38,261 bases of DNA, taken from assembly GCF_011682065.1 (NCBI RefSeq), contig NZ_VUYU01000043.1, positions 1-38,261 of the forward strand, written 5' to 3'. Positions 1-7,053 of the stretch are shown in pieces (within the stretch, counting starts at the first letter, position 1; each line of letters starts with the position of its first letter). The notes beneath the pieces are model-generated. The model did no database searches, was not told where the DNA came from, and was given only the letters and a program-made list of their open reading frames with translations. This DNA comes from Massilia rubra (GTDB lineage Bacteria; Pseudomonadota; Gammaproteobacteria; Burkholderiales; Burkholderiaceae_D). A program made the translations under genes and the position numbers.

Positions 1-127
1 CTACTTTGACAGCCTCGGCATGCCTCGGCTCACGTAACCTCAACTTCTTGAACCGCCCGGTGCGGACCCGCATGCCGGGTGGTGTGGGAGGGGACCGGTC
101 AGGTACACTGGTCGCCCCTATCCCGAT
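1..127 (+). mobile_element. Group II intron 3' end (domains V and VI)
   Basis: Positions 51-84 fold as a domain V hairpin: ACCGCCCGG pairs with CCGGGTGGT around an inner TGCG/CGCA stem. The next segment, to 127, folds as domain VI: its GGGAGGGG arm pairs with CCCCTATCCC and leaves an unpaired A near the 3' end. The intron would end in ...CCCGAT at 127, which fits the usual AY ending. The reverse transcriptase ORF and 5' half lie left of the window, so the copy may be intact or truncated. No gene is seen between 128 and 341. The call rests on recognised sequence and pairing. Confidence 0.7.
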
Positions 128-341
128 ACCTGGGGCTTCGTGTCCGGCAGGTGTTCGAACTTTCGCAAACTCGACAGCCCGTCTGATCCAATATCAAATC
201 GCTCACTTCGCGCACCCCTGCGCTATCTCCTTACCCTCCGCACTTACGTGTGTTTCCATTCTAGTGACCCTCTTCCGCTAACGCATTGTTTCTGTGTATC
301 AATTCAAGCGGTGGAGTATTTTCCATTGTCAGGAGAAGCAA

Positions 342-1172
342 ATGTCTAAATTGTACGTGTCCACAAAAATGCCGGAGCAGGAGAAGACTCGGCGCCTCGA
401 AGATGAGTTGTTCTCTGCCCGGCTGACTATCATCGGTTTGATGCCGGAGCGACAGCGACAAATCCTTGAGAGCTATAGGGATTGCGGAACGCGAACCGAC
501 ACATATCGTTGGGAGAATAAAATCGCCGAGGAACTAATTGCCACAGCAGAGGTTATCCCTACGTACTTCGGGGACCGTGCTTACTGTCCTCTTTGCGGCC
601 GCGGAAGCTCGTCGGGATATGAGGAAGGTTACAGTTTGCCGGTTGGGTTGACACGCCACTTGACCGGGTGGGGTAGGTCCCACAAGTGTGGAGTGATCGC
701 CGCGGCATTGGCGATCGCACGCGGCTCTTGGGACTTCGCATTTTCCCGGGCCGAGCGGGAACAAGAGGCGGAAAAAGCTGACTTACTGGCTGAGCGAAAA
801 TCTTCCGAGATCCTGTACATGGTGGACCCTAACGGCGAGCCCGGTTTGTTTGACGAGAGATTGCATTTCGGCGGGGCTCGAAATACGGATGAGATGAGCA
901 GCGCTGAAATGCGCCTGGCCGAATTGCAGTTCCGAACTTCGACAGTTGGTCGAGTCAGGTCGTATGTCGATGAGCAGGAGAAATACGTGGTGTATGCCGA
1001 TCCGCGCGTAAAGGGCCGGATTGACTTTGCCGCCTACGTGCGGCCATCGCCGAAGGGTGGGCGGCGCAAATTCAAAGAGTTAGGAAGATTTCAGATGCCC
1101 GATTCTTGGAAAAAAAATCTTGCCGCAAAATATCAAAACTGGGTCAAAGCGATAACAACGCAGCTAAAATAG
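342..1172 (+). CDS. Island protein with putative CxxC/His zinc site, unknown function
   Basis: A 276-residue protein that I do not recognise. The ATG at 342 is chosen because AGGAG lies at 331-335; an upstream in-frame ATG at 294 has no ribosome-binding site. Residues 1-75 look helical and charged. C82 and C85 form a CPLCG knuckle, followed by H106, H114 and C116, which could bind zinc. Residues 135-155 are rich in Glu and Lys and could form a coiled coil. The C-terminal 90 residues are basic. No signal peptide or membrane segment is seen. It sits between the intron end and a trypsin-like protease in the island, so phage or defence roles are possible but unproven. Confidence 0.75.
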   Translation: MSKLYVSTKMPEQEKTRRLEDELFSARLTIIGLMPERQRQILESYRDCGTRTDTYRWENKIAEELIATAEVIPTYFGDRAYCPLCGRGSSSGYEEGYSLPVGLTRHLTGWGRSHKCGVIAAALAIARGSWDFAFSRAEREQEAEKADLLAERKSSEILYMVDPNGEPGLFDERLHFGGARNTDEMSSAEMRLAELQFRTSTVGRVRSYVDEQEKYVVYADPRVKGRIDFAAYVRPSPKGGRRKFKELGRFQMPDSWKKNLAAKYQNWVKAITTQLK

Positions 1173-1485
1173 GCGCCTCAAAAAGCATTCCCCTGCAGGA
1201 CGTTGCATCCGGGCCGGCGACGTCGTGCGTTCCCATCGCGCCACCAACACCATCACAATTTATGCACCTGGTATCCGTCACTAGGCCGCTTCGCACCCGT
1301 GCGCCATTTCATTTATCTGTTGCGCAAGCTAACTCCCGACACTTCCGTAGAGAAAAAGCAAAGCGCCCTCGACTTTCTCGAGGGAAACTAGCAAAGTTGT
1401 TGCGTCATGCGCTTGGAGACGCTATTCCAGCCGTGTCAGCCATGTCTTTGGTAATGATGATTTGCAGCCTGGCGCCGTAATGACA
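1173..1485. other. Gene-free interval with two hairpins
   Basis: No convincing coding sequence is seen. CCCTCGA and TCGAGGG form a 7-bp hairpin near 1367-1386. An 8-bp inverted repeat, GTAATGAC at 1477-1484 and GTCATTAC at 1501-1508, spans the stop codon of the converging protease gene. Neither has a clear U-tract, so they may be weak terminators or island junction relics. Confidence 0.3.
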
Positions 1486-2340
1486 CTATCTAGATGGCGC
1501 GTCATTACCAGAAATATCGCGAAGATTTAGACCAGACTTCTCATACTGATCAACAATTTCATTTATTTTTAGAAATGGAATGACGATGGCTATACCCATA
1601 TTGACATTCGCATAGTTTGCTGCCTGGTTACTGTCCTCTGTTAAGTGATCAACCAAGTTTTCTTTTACGTCGAAATGGCCATGTATCAAACCCAGTAAAA
1701 ATATGGGATTTCCTCCTTCCGATAACCTAACTTGACCGTCAATTCGACGCGTGTTTCCTAGGTTGAGAAATACGGGTGAACCGCTAAGCCCCCCAATTGA
1801 TCTCGCTTCAATCAGATAAGCATCAATGTTACCTAACTTGGTTGAGACCTTCTCTTCAGCCAAACTTGCAATATTGCCGATGCGTACGATTGGTGTATTA
1901 CGATTCGTTCCGTGATGAGGTAGGAAAAGACCAGTTATAAAAACTTCGTCCCCTACTCCGACATTATGCTTTTTAACGATCTCCAAATTTACCCCATCTC
2001 GTGCAGTAACGTAGAGATGATCGACATGGGAGCCTAAGCCTGTGGGAAAAATGGCAATATCTATTGTTCTGTCTTCTGCTAAATACCAATAATTTAGTGG
2101 AACCTTTTCCCAGAACGCTTCTCCATTAACATCATTGAGGCGCAAGCAAATTTCACTGATTCCCAGACCCCTTATCCCTTCAATAACGTGGCGGGCTGTA
2201 ACTGCATACGATGCTTGGGGTTTTAAATCGGTAGCAGGAAATTCAAGAAAAAAAACGGAACCGGCCATCCTCATAGATCCATCCGGTTTTTCGTAGCCTA
2301 CAAAACATACACATTTCAAGTATTCCTGTGGAATTACCAT
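1486..2340 (-). CDS. Trypsin-like serine peptidase, cytoplasmic
   Basis: A 284-residue protein with the chymotrypsin-fold catalytic triad in order: H51 in VTARHV, D94 in RTIDIA and S186 in GLSGSP. Trypsin-like peptidases with GxSGSP in the nucleophile loop cut peptide bonds in partner proteins. No signal peptide is seen (it starts MVIPQEYL), so it probably acts in the cytoplasm. The gene is much richer in AT than the chromosome to the right, which supports recent transfer. It converges on the zinc-site protein. Its ribosome-binding site (GAGG, 8 nt before ATG) lies inside one arm of a perfect 12-bp inverted repeat. Proteases of this type occur in phage-defence modules, but no partner nuclease or sensor is visible here. 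Confidence 0.8.
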   Translation of the reverse strand: MVIPQEYLKCVCFVGYEKPDGSMRMAGSVFFLEFPATDLKPQASYAVTARHVIEGIRGLGISEICLRLNDVNGEAFWEKVPLNYWYLAEDRTIDIAIFPTGLGSHVDHLYVTARDGVNLEIVKKHNVGVGDEVFITGLFLPHHGTNRNTPIVRIGNIASLAEEKVSTKLGNIDAYLIEARSIGGLSGSPVFLNLGNTRRIDGQVRLSEGGNPIFLLGLIHGHFDVKENLVDHLTEDSNQAANYANVNMGIAIVIPFLKINEIVDQYEKSGLNLRDISGNDAPSR

Positions 2341-2341
2341 T

Positions 2342-2440
2342 GTCGACCTCTACGAAAATTTGAGCGATGAAAACAATTTGAGCGGGTAAAATATGCCCAA
2401 GCCGAGCTAATTTTTTATACTGCGAAGTGTAGAGGTCGAC
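2342..2440 (-). repeat. Perfect 12-bp inverted repeat around protease leader
   Basis: GTCGACCTCTAC at 2342-2353 is exactly complementary to 2429-2440, with 75 bp between. Read in the gene direction, the distal arm contains the GAGG ribosome-binding site and ends one base before the ATG at 2340. If transcription starts upstream of 2440, the leader could fold and hide the ribosome-binding site. The loop also holds two copies of AATTTGAGCG spaced 18 bp, which could be operator half-sites. Confidence 0.6.
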
Positions 2441-2449
2441 TTGACCCAG

Positions 2450-2890
2450 CTAGTAAATGCCTTTCTGAAAAAGAGAGGTATGGTCAGGTGAACTCGGCTT
2501 CGCAGCGAGCACATCGTGTCGCGTCGCCGGAGCCCATGTAGCGACACTTCGGATAGATCGCACCGACACTGGCGCGCCTGGCGATGGCGGGACCGTTTCA
2601 TTTGTCTCGGCCGGCACAACGGATGCGACGGGTAGGGCGGCCGGGGAGGCGGATTTTGGCGCTATGGCTGCGAAGCCGGTAAGAATGGCCCCGACGATCG
2701 ACAGCACTCCTGCGAAGATCAGGAAATTTTGACGTTGTGCCATCCTGTCTATATTTGCGACTTCCATCGCTGGGGTCGACACGCCGTAGCCATAGTCACG
2801 CGCGGGCACATCGACGCTGACGTTCATGTTCAGTGCATATCCCGCCATGACCAAGCCGGCCACCAAAATTAGAATTCCAAATGCTTTCAT
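2450..2890 (-). CDS. Small two-pass membrane protein, unknown function
   Basis: A 146-residue protein of unknown function. The ATG at 2890 follows AGGAAG at good spacing; the open frame extends further upstream without such a site. Residues 3-22 (FGILILVAGLVMAGYAL) and about 55-75 (LIFAGVLSIVGAILTGFAAI) form two membrane segments. Between them is a loop with a GYG run, and the C-terminal half is rich in Pro, Ala and Ser and probably disordered. It lies in the island downstream of an 18-bp sequence that is repeated before the zinc-ribbon gene. Confidence 0.65.
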   Translation of the reverse strand: MKAFGILILVAGLVMAGYALNMNVSVDVPARDYGYGVSTPAMEVANIDRMAQRQNFLIFAGVLSIVGAILTGFAAIAPKSASPAALPVASVVPAETNETVPPSPGAPVSVRSIRSVATWAPATRHDVLAAKPSSPDHTSLFQKGIY

Positions 2891-2975
2891 TGTGCTTCCT
2901 GGTAAGTGGCCCAAAACTGTTCGAGCGGGGAAAATGCTTCTCTTGCACTGAATGATACCGGCAAGAAATGCATTG

Positions 2976-2993
2976 ATTCTATTCAAATGTAAC
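2976..2993. repeat. 18-bp direct repeat, copy 1
   Basis: ATTCTATTCAAATGTAAC occurs here and again at 4007-4024, 1031 bp apart. On the minus strand each copy lies 68-86 nt before a small membrane-protein gene and contains TAGAAT, a -10-like hexamer. It could be a shared promoter element or the ends of an inserted 1-kb segment. Confidence 0.6.
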
Positions 2994-3035
2994 CATAGCT
3001 TGGAAGTTCAGGTCAAGCGTCGCCCCCACCGTAGA

Positions 3036-3072
3036 CGCAAAAATGCCCAGCACAGGGCCGGGCATTTTTGCG
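3036..3072. terminator. Bidirectional rho-independent terminator
   Basis: A perfect 13-bp stem, CGCAAAAATGCCC at 3036-3048 with its complement at 3060-3072, has an 11-nt loop and A/T runs on both sides, so it can end transcripts in both directions. It lies downstream (minus strand) of the ssrA fragment, between the fragment and the membrane-protein gene. Confidence 0.8.
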
Positions 3073-3216
3073 TATCGTTCGCGTGTGATTTGCGTGTGAA
3101 AGCACTGACAATTACAGACCACTAAAGACCAGAATCAAGCTCTGCCAATTCTCGAAAATTCCTAATATAATCAGAGTCTTACGTTGTCTTCCGTCGTCTA
3201 TCAACAACTAAATGAG

Positions 3217-3245
3217 TGGTGGAGGCGGCGGGAATCGAACCCGCC
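3217..3245 (-). other. ssrA: 3' fragment of tmRNA gene (ssrA), attachment-site remnant
   Basis: On the minus strand this reads as a T-arm (GCGGG-TTCGATT-CCCGC), the 3' acceptor strand CGCCTCC and ACCA. This matches the 3' end of beta-proteobacterial tmRNA. The rest of tmRNA is absent because protein-coding sequence occupies the upstream DNA. Integrases often use the ssrA 3' end, and crossover leaves just such a fragment. The direct repeat GCGTGTGA at 3081-3088 and 3092-3099 lies beyond the fragment and resembles integrase arm sites. A tRNA-Ala 3' end is the main alternative, but its T-stem fits less well. Confidence 0.55.
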
Positions 3246-3326
3246 ATTTTTAGCACGTTTTCATAGGAGGCCCGCCTCCCATGTCTCACAGTGTCTCGCC
3301 CGCACGAATGCCTGTGCCGATACCTA

Positions 3327-3464
3327 CTAGCCCGAGCCAGGCGACGATGAGGAGTGATCAGGCTGCGCCCGGCGCTCATACCGGCCGGCCACCGCCGCGA
3401 GCGCCACGTTGTCGGGAACGGCGTGCAGCTGCGGCTCATCCGGTTTAGCTTTAAATTGCGACAC
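3327..3464 (-). CDS. Small ORF overlapping the zinc-ribbon gene
   Basis: A 45-codon frame begins at a GTG at 3464 inside the last codons of the zinc-ribbon gene and ends at 3327. It encodes a polar peptide (SQFKAKPDEPQLHAVPDNVA, then an Arg-rich stretch and a Ser/Gly tail). The overlap suggests translational coupling as in phage operons. There is no clear ribosome-binding site and I recognise no family, so it may be spurious. The sequence between it and the ssrA fragment shows nothing else. Confidence 0.3.
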   Translation of the reverse strand: MSQFKAKPDEPQLHAVPDNVALAAVAGRYERRAQPDHSSSSPGSG

Positions 3465-3939
3465 GCGCGTGTTTCAGGTCAAGCAGTGGACCCGTACAGT
3501 GTTTATTCCATGCCTTTTTATCGGTGCTCGCTTTGTCTTGTGCGAGCACAGCTATCTCACGGGAAAAACCTCCGAATCCATTCTTGGCACGATATTGCAG
3601 GCAGATCACACTGGCGTCATCGTTGGCGCGAATTGCCTCCCACTCGACGGATGAGGGATCCCGGAGGTTGCCTTTGATGGTTTTTGCCAACAGAACAGTC
3701 TTCTGAAATGCGCGCTCCTTCTTCGCCGCAGCCGCAATCTCTTCGGGCGTTTTCTGGGCCTCCGCCGCGTTGTGCTTCTGCTGGCCAGAAATATAGCCAA
3801 TAAACATGAGGGCGAAAAAGCCCCCAACGATCCATGTAGTCTTGGAAGTTCGCTTCTTTGCTGGTGCTCCGCACTTCGGGCACGATTTCGCAGTCGTGCT
3901 CATTTCAGAACTGCATTCTTTACATTTAATTAAAGCCAT
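3451..3939 (-). CDS. Zinc-ribbon, single-pass membrane protein
   Basis: A 162-residue protein. Residues 6-23 hold two CxxC knuckles (CKEC and CPKC), a rubredoxin-like zinc ribbon of the kind found at the N-terminus of many small membrane proteins. Residues about 35-52 (TWIVGGFFALMFIGYISG) are a membrane segment, followed by a charged helix rich in Ala, Lys and Glu. The C-terminal 70 residues contain DPSSVEWEAI and a conserved-looking Cys, a pattern known from small proteins on prophages and islands. The ribbon should face the cytoplasm and the C-terminal domain the periplasm. AGAAAGG precedes the ATG. Its role is unknown. Confidence 0.75.
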   Translation of the reverse strand: MALIKCKECSSEMSTTAKSCPKCGAPAKKRTSKTTWIVGGFFALMFIGYISGQQKHNAAEAQKTPEEIAAAAKKERAFQKTVLLAKTIKGNLRDPSSVEWEAIRANDDASVICLQYRAKNGFGGFSREIAVLAQDKASTDKKAWNKHCTGPLLDLKHARVAI

Positions 3940-4006
3940 ACATCCTTTCTAGTGGTATCTTGGCGTGACGCCTCGTCAACGAATAATACTAAAAAGTAAC
4001 ATGCAA

Positions 4007-4024
4007 ATTCTATTCAAATGTAAC
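4007..4024. repeat. 18-bp direct repeat, copy 2
   Basis: Identical to 2976-2993. It lies 11 nt past the integrase stop codon and 68 nt before the zinc-ribbon start on the same strand. Confidence 0.6.
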
Positions 4025-4035
4025 GATTGCTAATT

Positions 4036-5442
4036 TCAAACGCCTGAGCGTAAGTTAGCCAGAGCTAGCGCAATGTGCGCGCCGAGCCTCCCCCAAGCAT
4101 CCCGCTTTTCATCGGCATAGTCGTGATGCAAGTAATGGCGCCGCACCTTGCTGCCAGGCAGTACGTGGTTCTGGCACCGGTCGATAATGTCGAGCGAGAC
4201 GCCCAGGCGCTGCATCAGTGTGGCCCCAGTGCGGCGCAGGTCGTGCGGCGTCCATGCACCTGTCTTGCCGGCGCCAAGCACCAGGGTGTCGTCGTGGCGC
4301 CGATTCTTCATCGGTGCGCGCGGGCCGCCGTCCTTGGCTTTCTTGAACATTGATTGCCGATCGCCGACCTGTTTGCTGATCGACTTCGAGTCGACATGTC
4401 CCCCGTTATTTCGCGCCGGGAAGCACCACTCCGTCTTGCTGGTGACCTTCTGCAACTGGCGGAACTGGTCGAGCGCGAAAGGGGAGAGGTACACCGTCAG
4501 ATCGGCCAGGTTGTCCTTGACGTTTTCCTTTGGAATGAACCACTCGGCCGCGTCCATGTTGACGTGCTCCCATCTGGCCATGCTCATCTCGCCAACACGG
4601 CATAGCGTTGACAGCATGATCCAGATCGCGCGCTGCGTGGTGGCCGCCACCGGCTGCGTTCCGTAGCGCTTGTCCGGCGCCGCATCGTATTCCGCTTGCA
4701 GCCTGTCGAACACCGCTTGGAGTTCCGCGATCTCTCCATCGGCCAAGATGCGATCGCGCTCGTTGCTCATGTCGTAGTCGGGCGCGACGATCTTCTCGAT
4801 CTCGATCAGCTCCATCGGGTTCCCATCGATCAGCAGTTTGCGCCAGGGCTGCCGCTTCTCGGCCCAGGTGAACATCTGCGTCAGGCTGTTCCGGACCATG
4901 ACGGCCGCCCGGTTCACGCCACGCGCGACCATGACGCGCAGCACACCACGGAGGTCATGCTCCGTCAGGTCCTTGATGGCGATCGGGCCTATCGCCGGCA
5001 GCACGTCCGCACCGAACGACCGACGCAGCTCGGCGTTGCCGTCCTTACGGCGCACGCCGTCGAGCAGCCAGGCATCGAACATGTCCTTGACCGTGAGGTT
5101 CTCGATGCGTTGCAACTCAAGGGCCGCCAGCCTCGCCGTGGTTTCTTCCTTTCTGTCGTGCCGTTCCAGTTTTTTTTCAGCGGCCGGATTCAACCCGGAA
5201 GCTAGCTTGGCCCGCGCGGCATCCCGAGCGGCCCGAATCTCGGCCAAGCTGTCAGTGGGCCAAGTGCCGCAAGAGATGTCCTTCGCCTTGCCTTCATACC
5301 GGTAGCGATAGTAGAACGAGACGGCCACCTTGCCATCGGCCTTCACTCGGACGCGACCGAAAAGGTTGCCTTCATCGCGGATGATTGTGCCGGTCTGGTC
5401 CGACTGAATTGCCTCAAGGGTGCGCTGGGTGAGCTTCGTCAT
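4036..5442 (-). CDS. P4-type tyrosine integrase of the genomic island
   Basis: A site-specific recombinase that inserts and excises the island. From the ATG at 5442 it is 468 residues. The N-terminus (TKLTQRTLEAI...GNLFGRVRVKADGK...FYYRYRYEGK) is the arm-binding DUF4102 type, followed by a SAM-like core-binding domain. The catalytic domain shows Arg in TLCRVGEM, the HDLRRTGAT box, His in CQNHVLPG and a C-terminal nucleophile Tyr in RRHYLHHDYADEKR. An alternative TTG start at 5538 has AGGAA before it and would add 32 residues, but that stretch encodes a tandem 12-bp DNA repeat that looks like integrase arm sites, so I prefer 5442. The gene points away from the tRNA-Pro fragment 180 bp upstream, its likely target. 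Confidence 0.9.
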   Translation of the reverse strand: MTKLTQRTLEAIQSDQTGTIIRDEGNLFGRVRVKADGKVAVSFYYRYRYEGKAKDISCGTWPTDSLAEIRAARDAARAKLASGLNPAAEKKLERHDRKEETTARLAALELQRIENLTVKDMFDAWLLDGVRRKDGNAELRRSFGADVLPAIGPIAIKDLTEHDLRGVLRVMVARGVNRAAVMVRNSLTQMFTWAEKRQPWRKLLIDGNPMELIEIEKIVAPDYDMSNERDRILADGEIAELQAVFDRLQAEYDAAPDKRYGTQPVAATTQRAIWIMLSTLCRVGEMSMARWEHVNMDAAEWFIPKENVKDNLADLTVYLSPFALDQFRQLQKVTSKTEWCFPARNNGGHVDSKSISKQVGDRQSMFKKAKDGGPRAPMKNRRHDDTLVLGAGKTGAWTPHDLRRTGATLMQRLGVSLDIIDRCQNHVLPGSKVRRHYLHHDYADEKRDAWGRLGAHIALALANLRSGV

Positions 5443-5470
5443 TTTTCTAAGGGGTAGGAGGATGACGTAT

Positions 5471-5494
5471 TTTACCCCTACATTTACCCCTACA
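5471..5494. repeat. Tandem 12-bp repeat, probable integrase arm sites
   Basis: TTTACCCCTACA occurs twice in tandem (5471-5482 and 5483-5494) just upstream of the preferred integrase start. An 11-bp repeat, ATTTTTCTAAG, occurs at 5441-5451 and 5571-5581. Such repeats between integrase and core site are typical of attP arm binding. Confidence 0.45.
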
Positions 5495-5624
5495 GTTTGA
5501 TTAGCTCGTGTCGTTTCTAATTGGAACTTCTCGGACAATATAATTCCTAACTAGTTGATTTTGCTATGGTATTTTTCTAAGATATAGACTTGAGCGGACT
5601 CTGCTGGACCCTAAAATATTGTCG

Positions 5625-5668
5625 TTGGGTGCAAGGGGTCGAGTGTTCGAATCACTCCGTCCCGACCA
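5625..5668 (+). other. 3' fragment of tRNA-Pro(UGG), island attachment site
   Basis: From the anticodon loop (TTGGGT, anticodon TGG) to the CCA end this reads as tRNA-Pro: GCAAG 3' anticodon strand, T-arm GAGTG-TTCGAAT-CACTC, acceptor CGTCCCG, then ACCA. The 5' half is absent: sequence to the left cannot pair with CGTCCCG. This is the crossover product expected at the distal end of an element integrated in a tRNA gene. An intact tRNA-Pro should lie at the other island end, outside the window to the left. Confidence 0.8.
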
Positions 5669-5685
5669 ATAAAATCAAAGACTTA

Positions 5686-5710
5686 GGCCAGCCAGCGTGC
5701 TGGCCTTTTT
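5686..5710 (+). terminator. Terminator behind the tRNA-Pro fragment
   Basis: GGCCAGC (5686-5692) pairs with GCTGGCC (5699-5705) around a 6-nt loop and is followed by TTTTT. It is the natural terminator of the tRNA-Pro unit kept with the 3' fragment. Confidence 0.8.
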
Positions 5711-5713
5711 CAT

Positions 5714-5840
5714 GTGCGCCCAGCATGGGCGCACTCCTGTGGGTGAAAGTCCCGCCGCGAGCTGACCACAGTGAGCGAAGTGAAGCGCAACTGCATGAGG
5801 GCAACCGAATGTGGAAAGCTAGCACAGCGCGGCTTCGGCC
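5714..5840 (+). mobile_element. Truncated 5' end of a group II intron
   Basis: GTGCGCCC/GGGCGCAC (5714-5734) forms an 8-bp hairpin that begins with the GTGCG 5' consensus of group II introns. It is followed by GTGGGTGAAAGTCCC and a stretch ending ATGTGGAAAGC, which I recognise as domain I elements. No reverse transcriptase or 3' end follows, since a phage-like gene starts at 5872. The right border is approximate. It points the same way as the intron end at 1-127 but cannot be its missing half in this order. Confidence 0.55.
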
Positions 5841-5871
5841 ACTGAACAAATAATTTCGCTCAGAGGACAGA

Positions 5872-6256
5872 ATGATCGAATACATCAACAAGCGCCTGAT
5901 CGAGTGATCGACCTGGTGCAAGCGCCGCGAGGATGGCGGCATGGGGTATCCATCGAAGTCGAACTATTGCGACCTGGTCCCAATTCGTGGTGCTGGTGGC
6001 GCCGGACCGATTACCGAAGCGGCGGCAGCATTGGAGATCGAGGCGATCATCATCGCGATCCGCCAAAAAAACGCCGGCGCAGTATGACGTTGCGTTCGGG
6101 TTTTACCTGGCGGGCTCCATGACAGTAAAGCGCATTGCGGCCGAGTTGCACTGTAGCGAGGTGACGGTGTACAACAGGCTTCATGCGTTGCACTTGGCGG
6201 TGATGGATGCCCTGCATGACCTGGAAATTAGCGCGCAAGACCTTGCTGATGGCTAA
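5872..6256 (+). pseudogene. Decayed phage antiterminator-Q-like gene
   Basis: Starting at ATG 5872 (AGAGGA upstream), a continuous phage-type protein can be read if two lesions are repaired. Codon 12 is TGA where a Trp codon would fit (IE-[W]-STWCKRREDGGMGY). At a run of seven A (6065-6071) the frame must lose one base to continue as RQKTPAQYDVAFGFYLAG and finish at 6256. The reconstructed ~128-residue protein has the GGMGYPSKSNY and GAGGAGP motifs and a C-terminal helix-turn-helix (VKRIAAELHCSEVTVYNRLH) seen in a family of Q-like antiterminators in beta-proteobacterial prophages. Slippage at A7 could restore part of the frame, but the nonsense codon argues for loss of function. Confidence 0.7.
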
Positions 6257-6531
6257 CGCAAAGTATCCGCCATATCCCTCGATATCTCGGCCGCTGAACG
6301 CGTTTCTCTTGATTGATGTTGGCGGATAGATCCGGGCGGAATCGCGTGCGCAGGCGTCACGCCGGAGGCCTTGTCTGCCGTTTCGAAAGCCGCGTGCGCC
6401 AAATCCGTCGTCTGTTGCCATCACAACAATTATCTGCATACGACTGTCGCGTGCGGCTGAAAAGGAAAGCTCCATTCTGTAGGTAATCGCGTAAAATGTT
6501 ATTTCCTTAACAATTTCGACCGGAAACCTAA

Positions 6532-7053
6532 ATGATCCGTCACCTCTTGTGCGCAGCTGCCACCGCGCTTTGTCTCGTTCCCGCCCATGCTGCTGTGAAA
6601 ACCTATGATTGGAGCTTTACCGGCGGCTTCTTGCAGTACGGCTATCCTAAAGACGCCACCCTCCGGGGTAGCTTCACCGTGAACGACCTGGACGCCAACG
6701 GAGCGATCGACAAGTCAGAGCTAGTGTCCCTCGAGTATGCTGGTAGTGACTTTGTTTCGTGCAGCAGCTGCACGATCGACAGCTTTGCATGGACACCTGG
6801 CCAGGCGCCGGAGTTCTATATCAATAGCTCGTTTAGCAACGGCTATTCGTCTCGGAGCGAAACGCTGCACACGGGAGATAGCTACAGTTTTTTCTACAAT
6901 TTTGGTGAAGGTGAGCCGCACTACGGTGGCGGCAACTGGACGCCCGATGTTAAATGGAGCGTCACTGCCGTACCGGAACCGCAGACATGGCTCATGCTGG
7001 GGGCGGGCGTGATCGCCATTGGTGCCGCAGCGCGTCGCCGCAAGGCAGTTTGA
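6532..7053 (+). CDS. PEP-CTERM sorting-domain protein
   Basis: A 173-residue exported protein. Residues 1-20 (IRHLLCAAATALCLVPAHAA) are a signal peptide. The C-terminus carries VPEPQTW, then a hydrophobic helix and an RRRK basic tail, the PEP-CTERM signal handled by the exosortase EpsH/XrtA, which anchors proteins of biofilm and exopolysaccharide producers. The mature part is rich in Ser, Tyr and Gly with a Cys pair (SCSSC). Its ligand or function cannot be told. No exosortase gene is in the window. A GGAAA sequence precedes the start. The 275 bp upstream hold no gene I can support. Confidence 0.85.
   Translation: MIRHLLCAAATALCLVPAHAAVKTYDWSFTGGFLQYGYPKDATLRGSFTVNDLDANGAIDKSELVSLEYAGSDFVSCSSCTIDSFAWTPGQAPEFYINSSFSNGYSSRSETLHTGDSYSFFYNFGEGEPHYGGGNWTPDVKWSVTAVPEPQTWLMLGAGVIAIGAAARRRKAV

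Noticed and set aside
2342-2440. Terminal inverted repeats of a miniature transposon
   Set aside because: The arms have no matching target-site duplication, and the element would be only 99 bp with one arm forming the protease ribosome-binding site. Control of that gene is the simpler reading.
5590-5668. A complete tRNA gene
   Set aside because: The 5' acceptor and D-arm cannot be formed from the sequence left of 5625, so only the 3' half is present.
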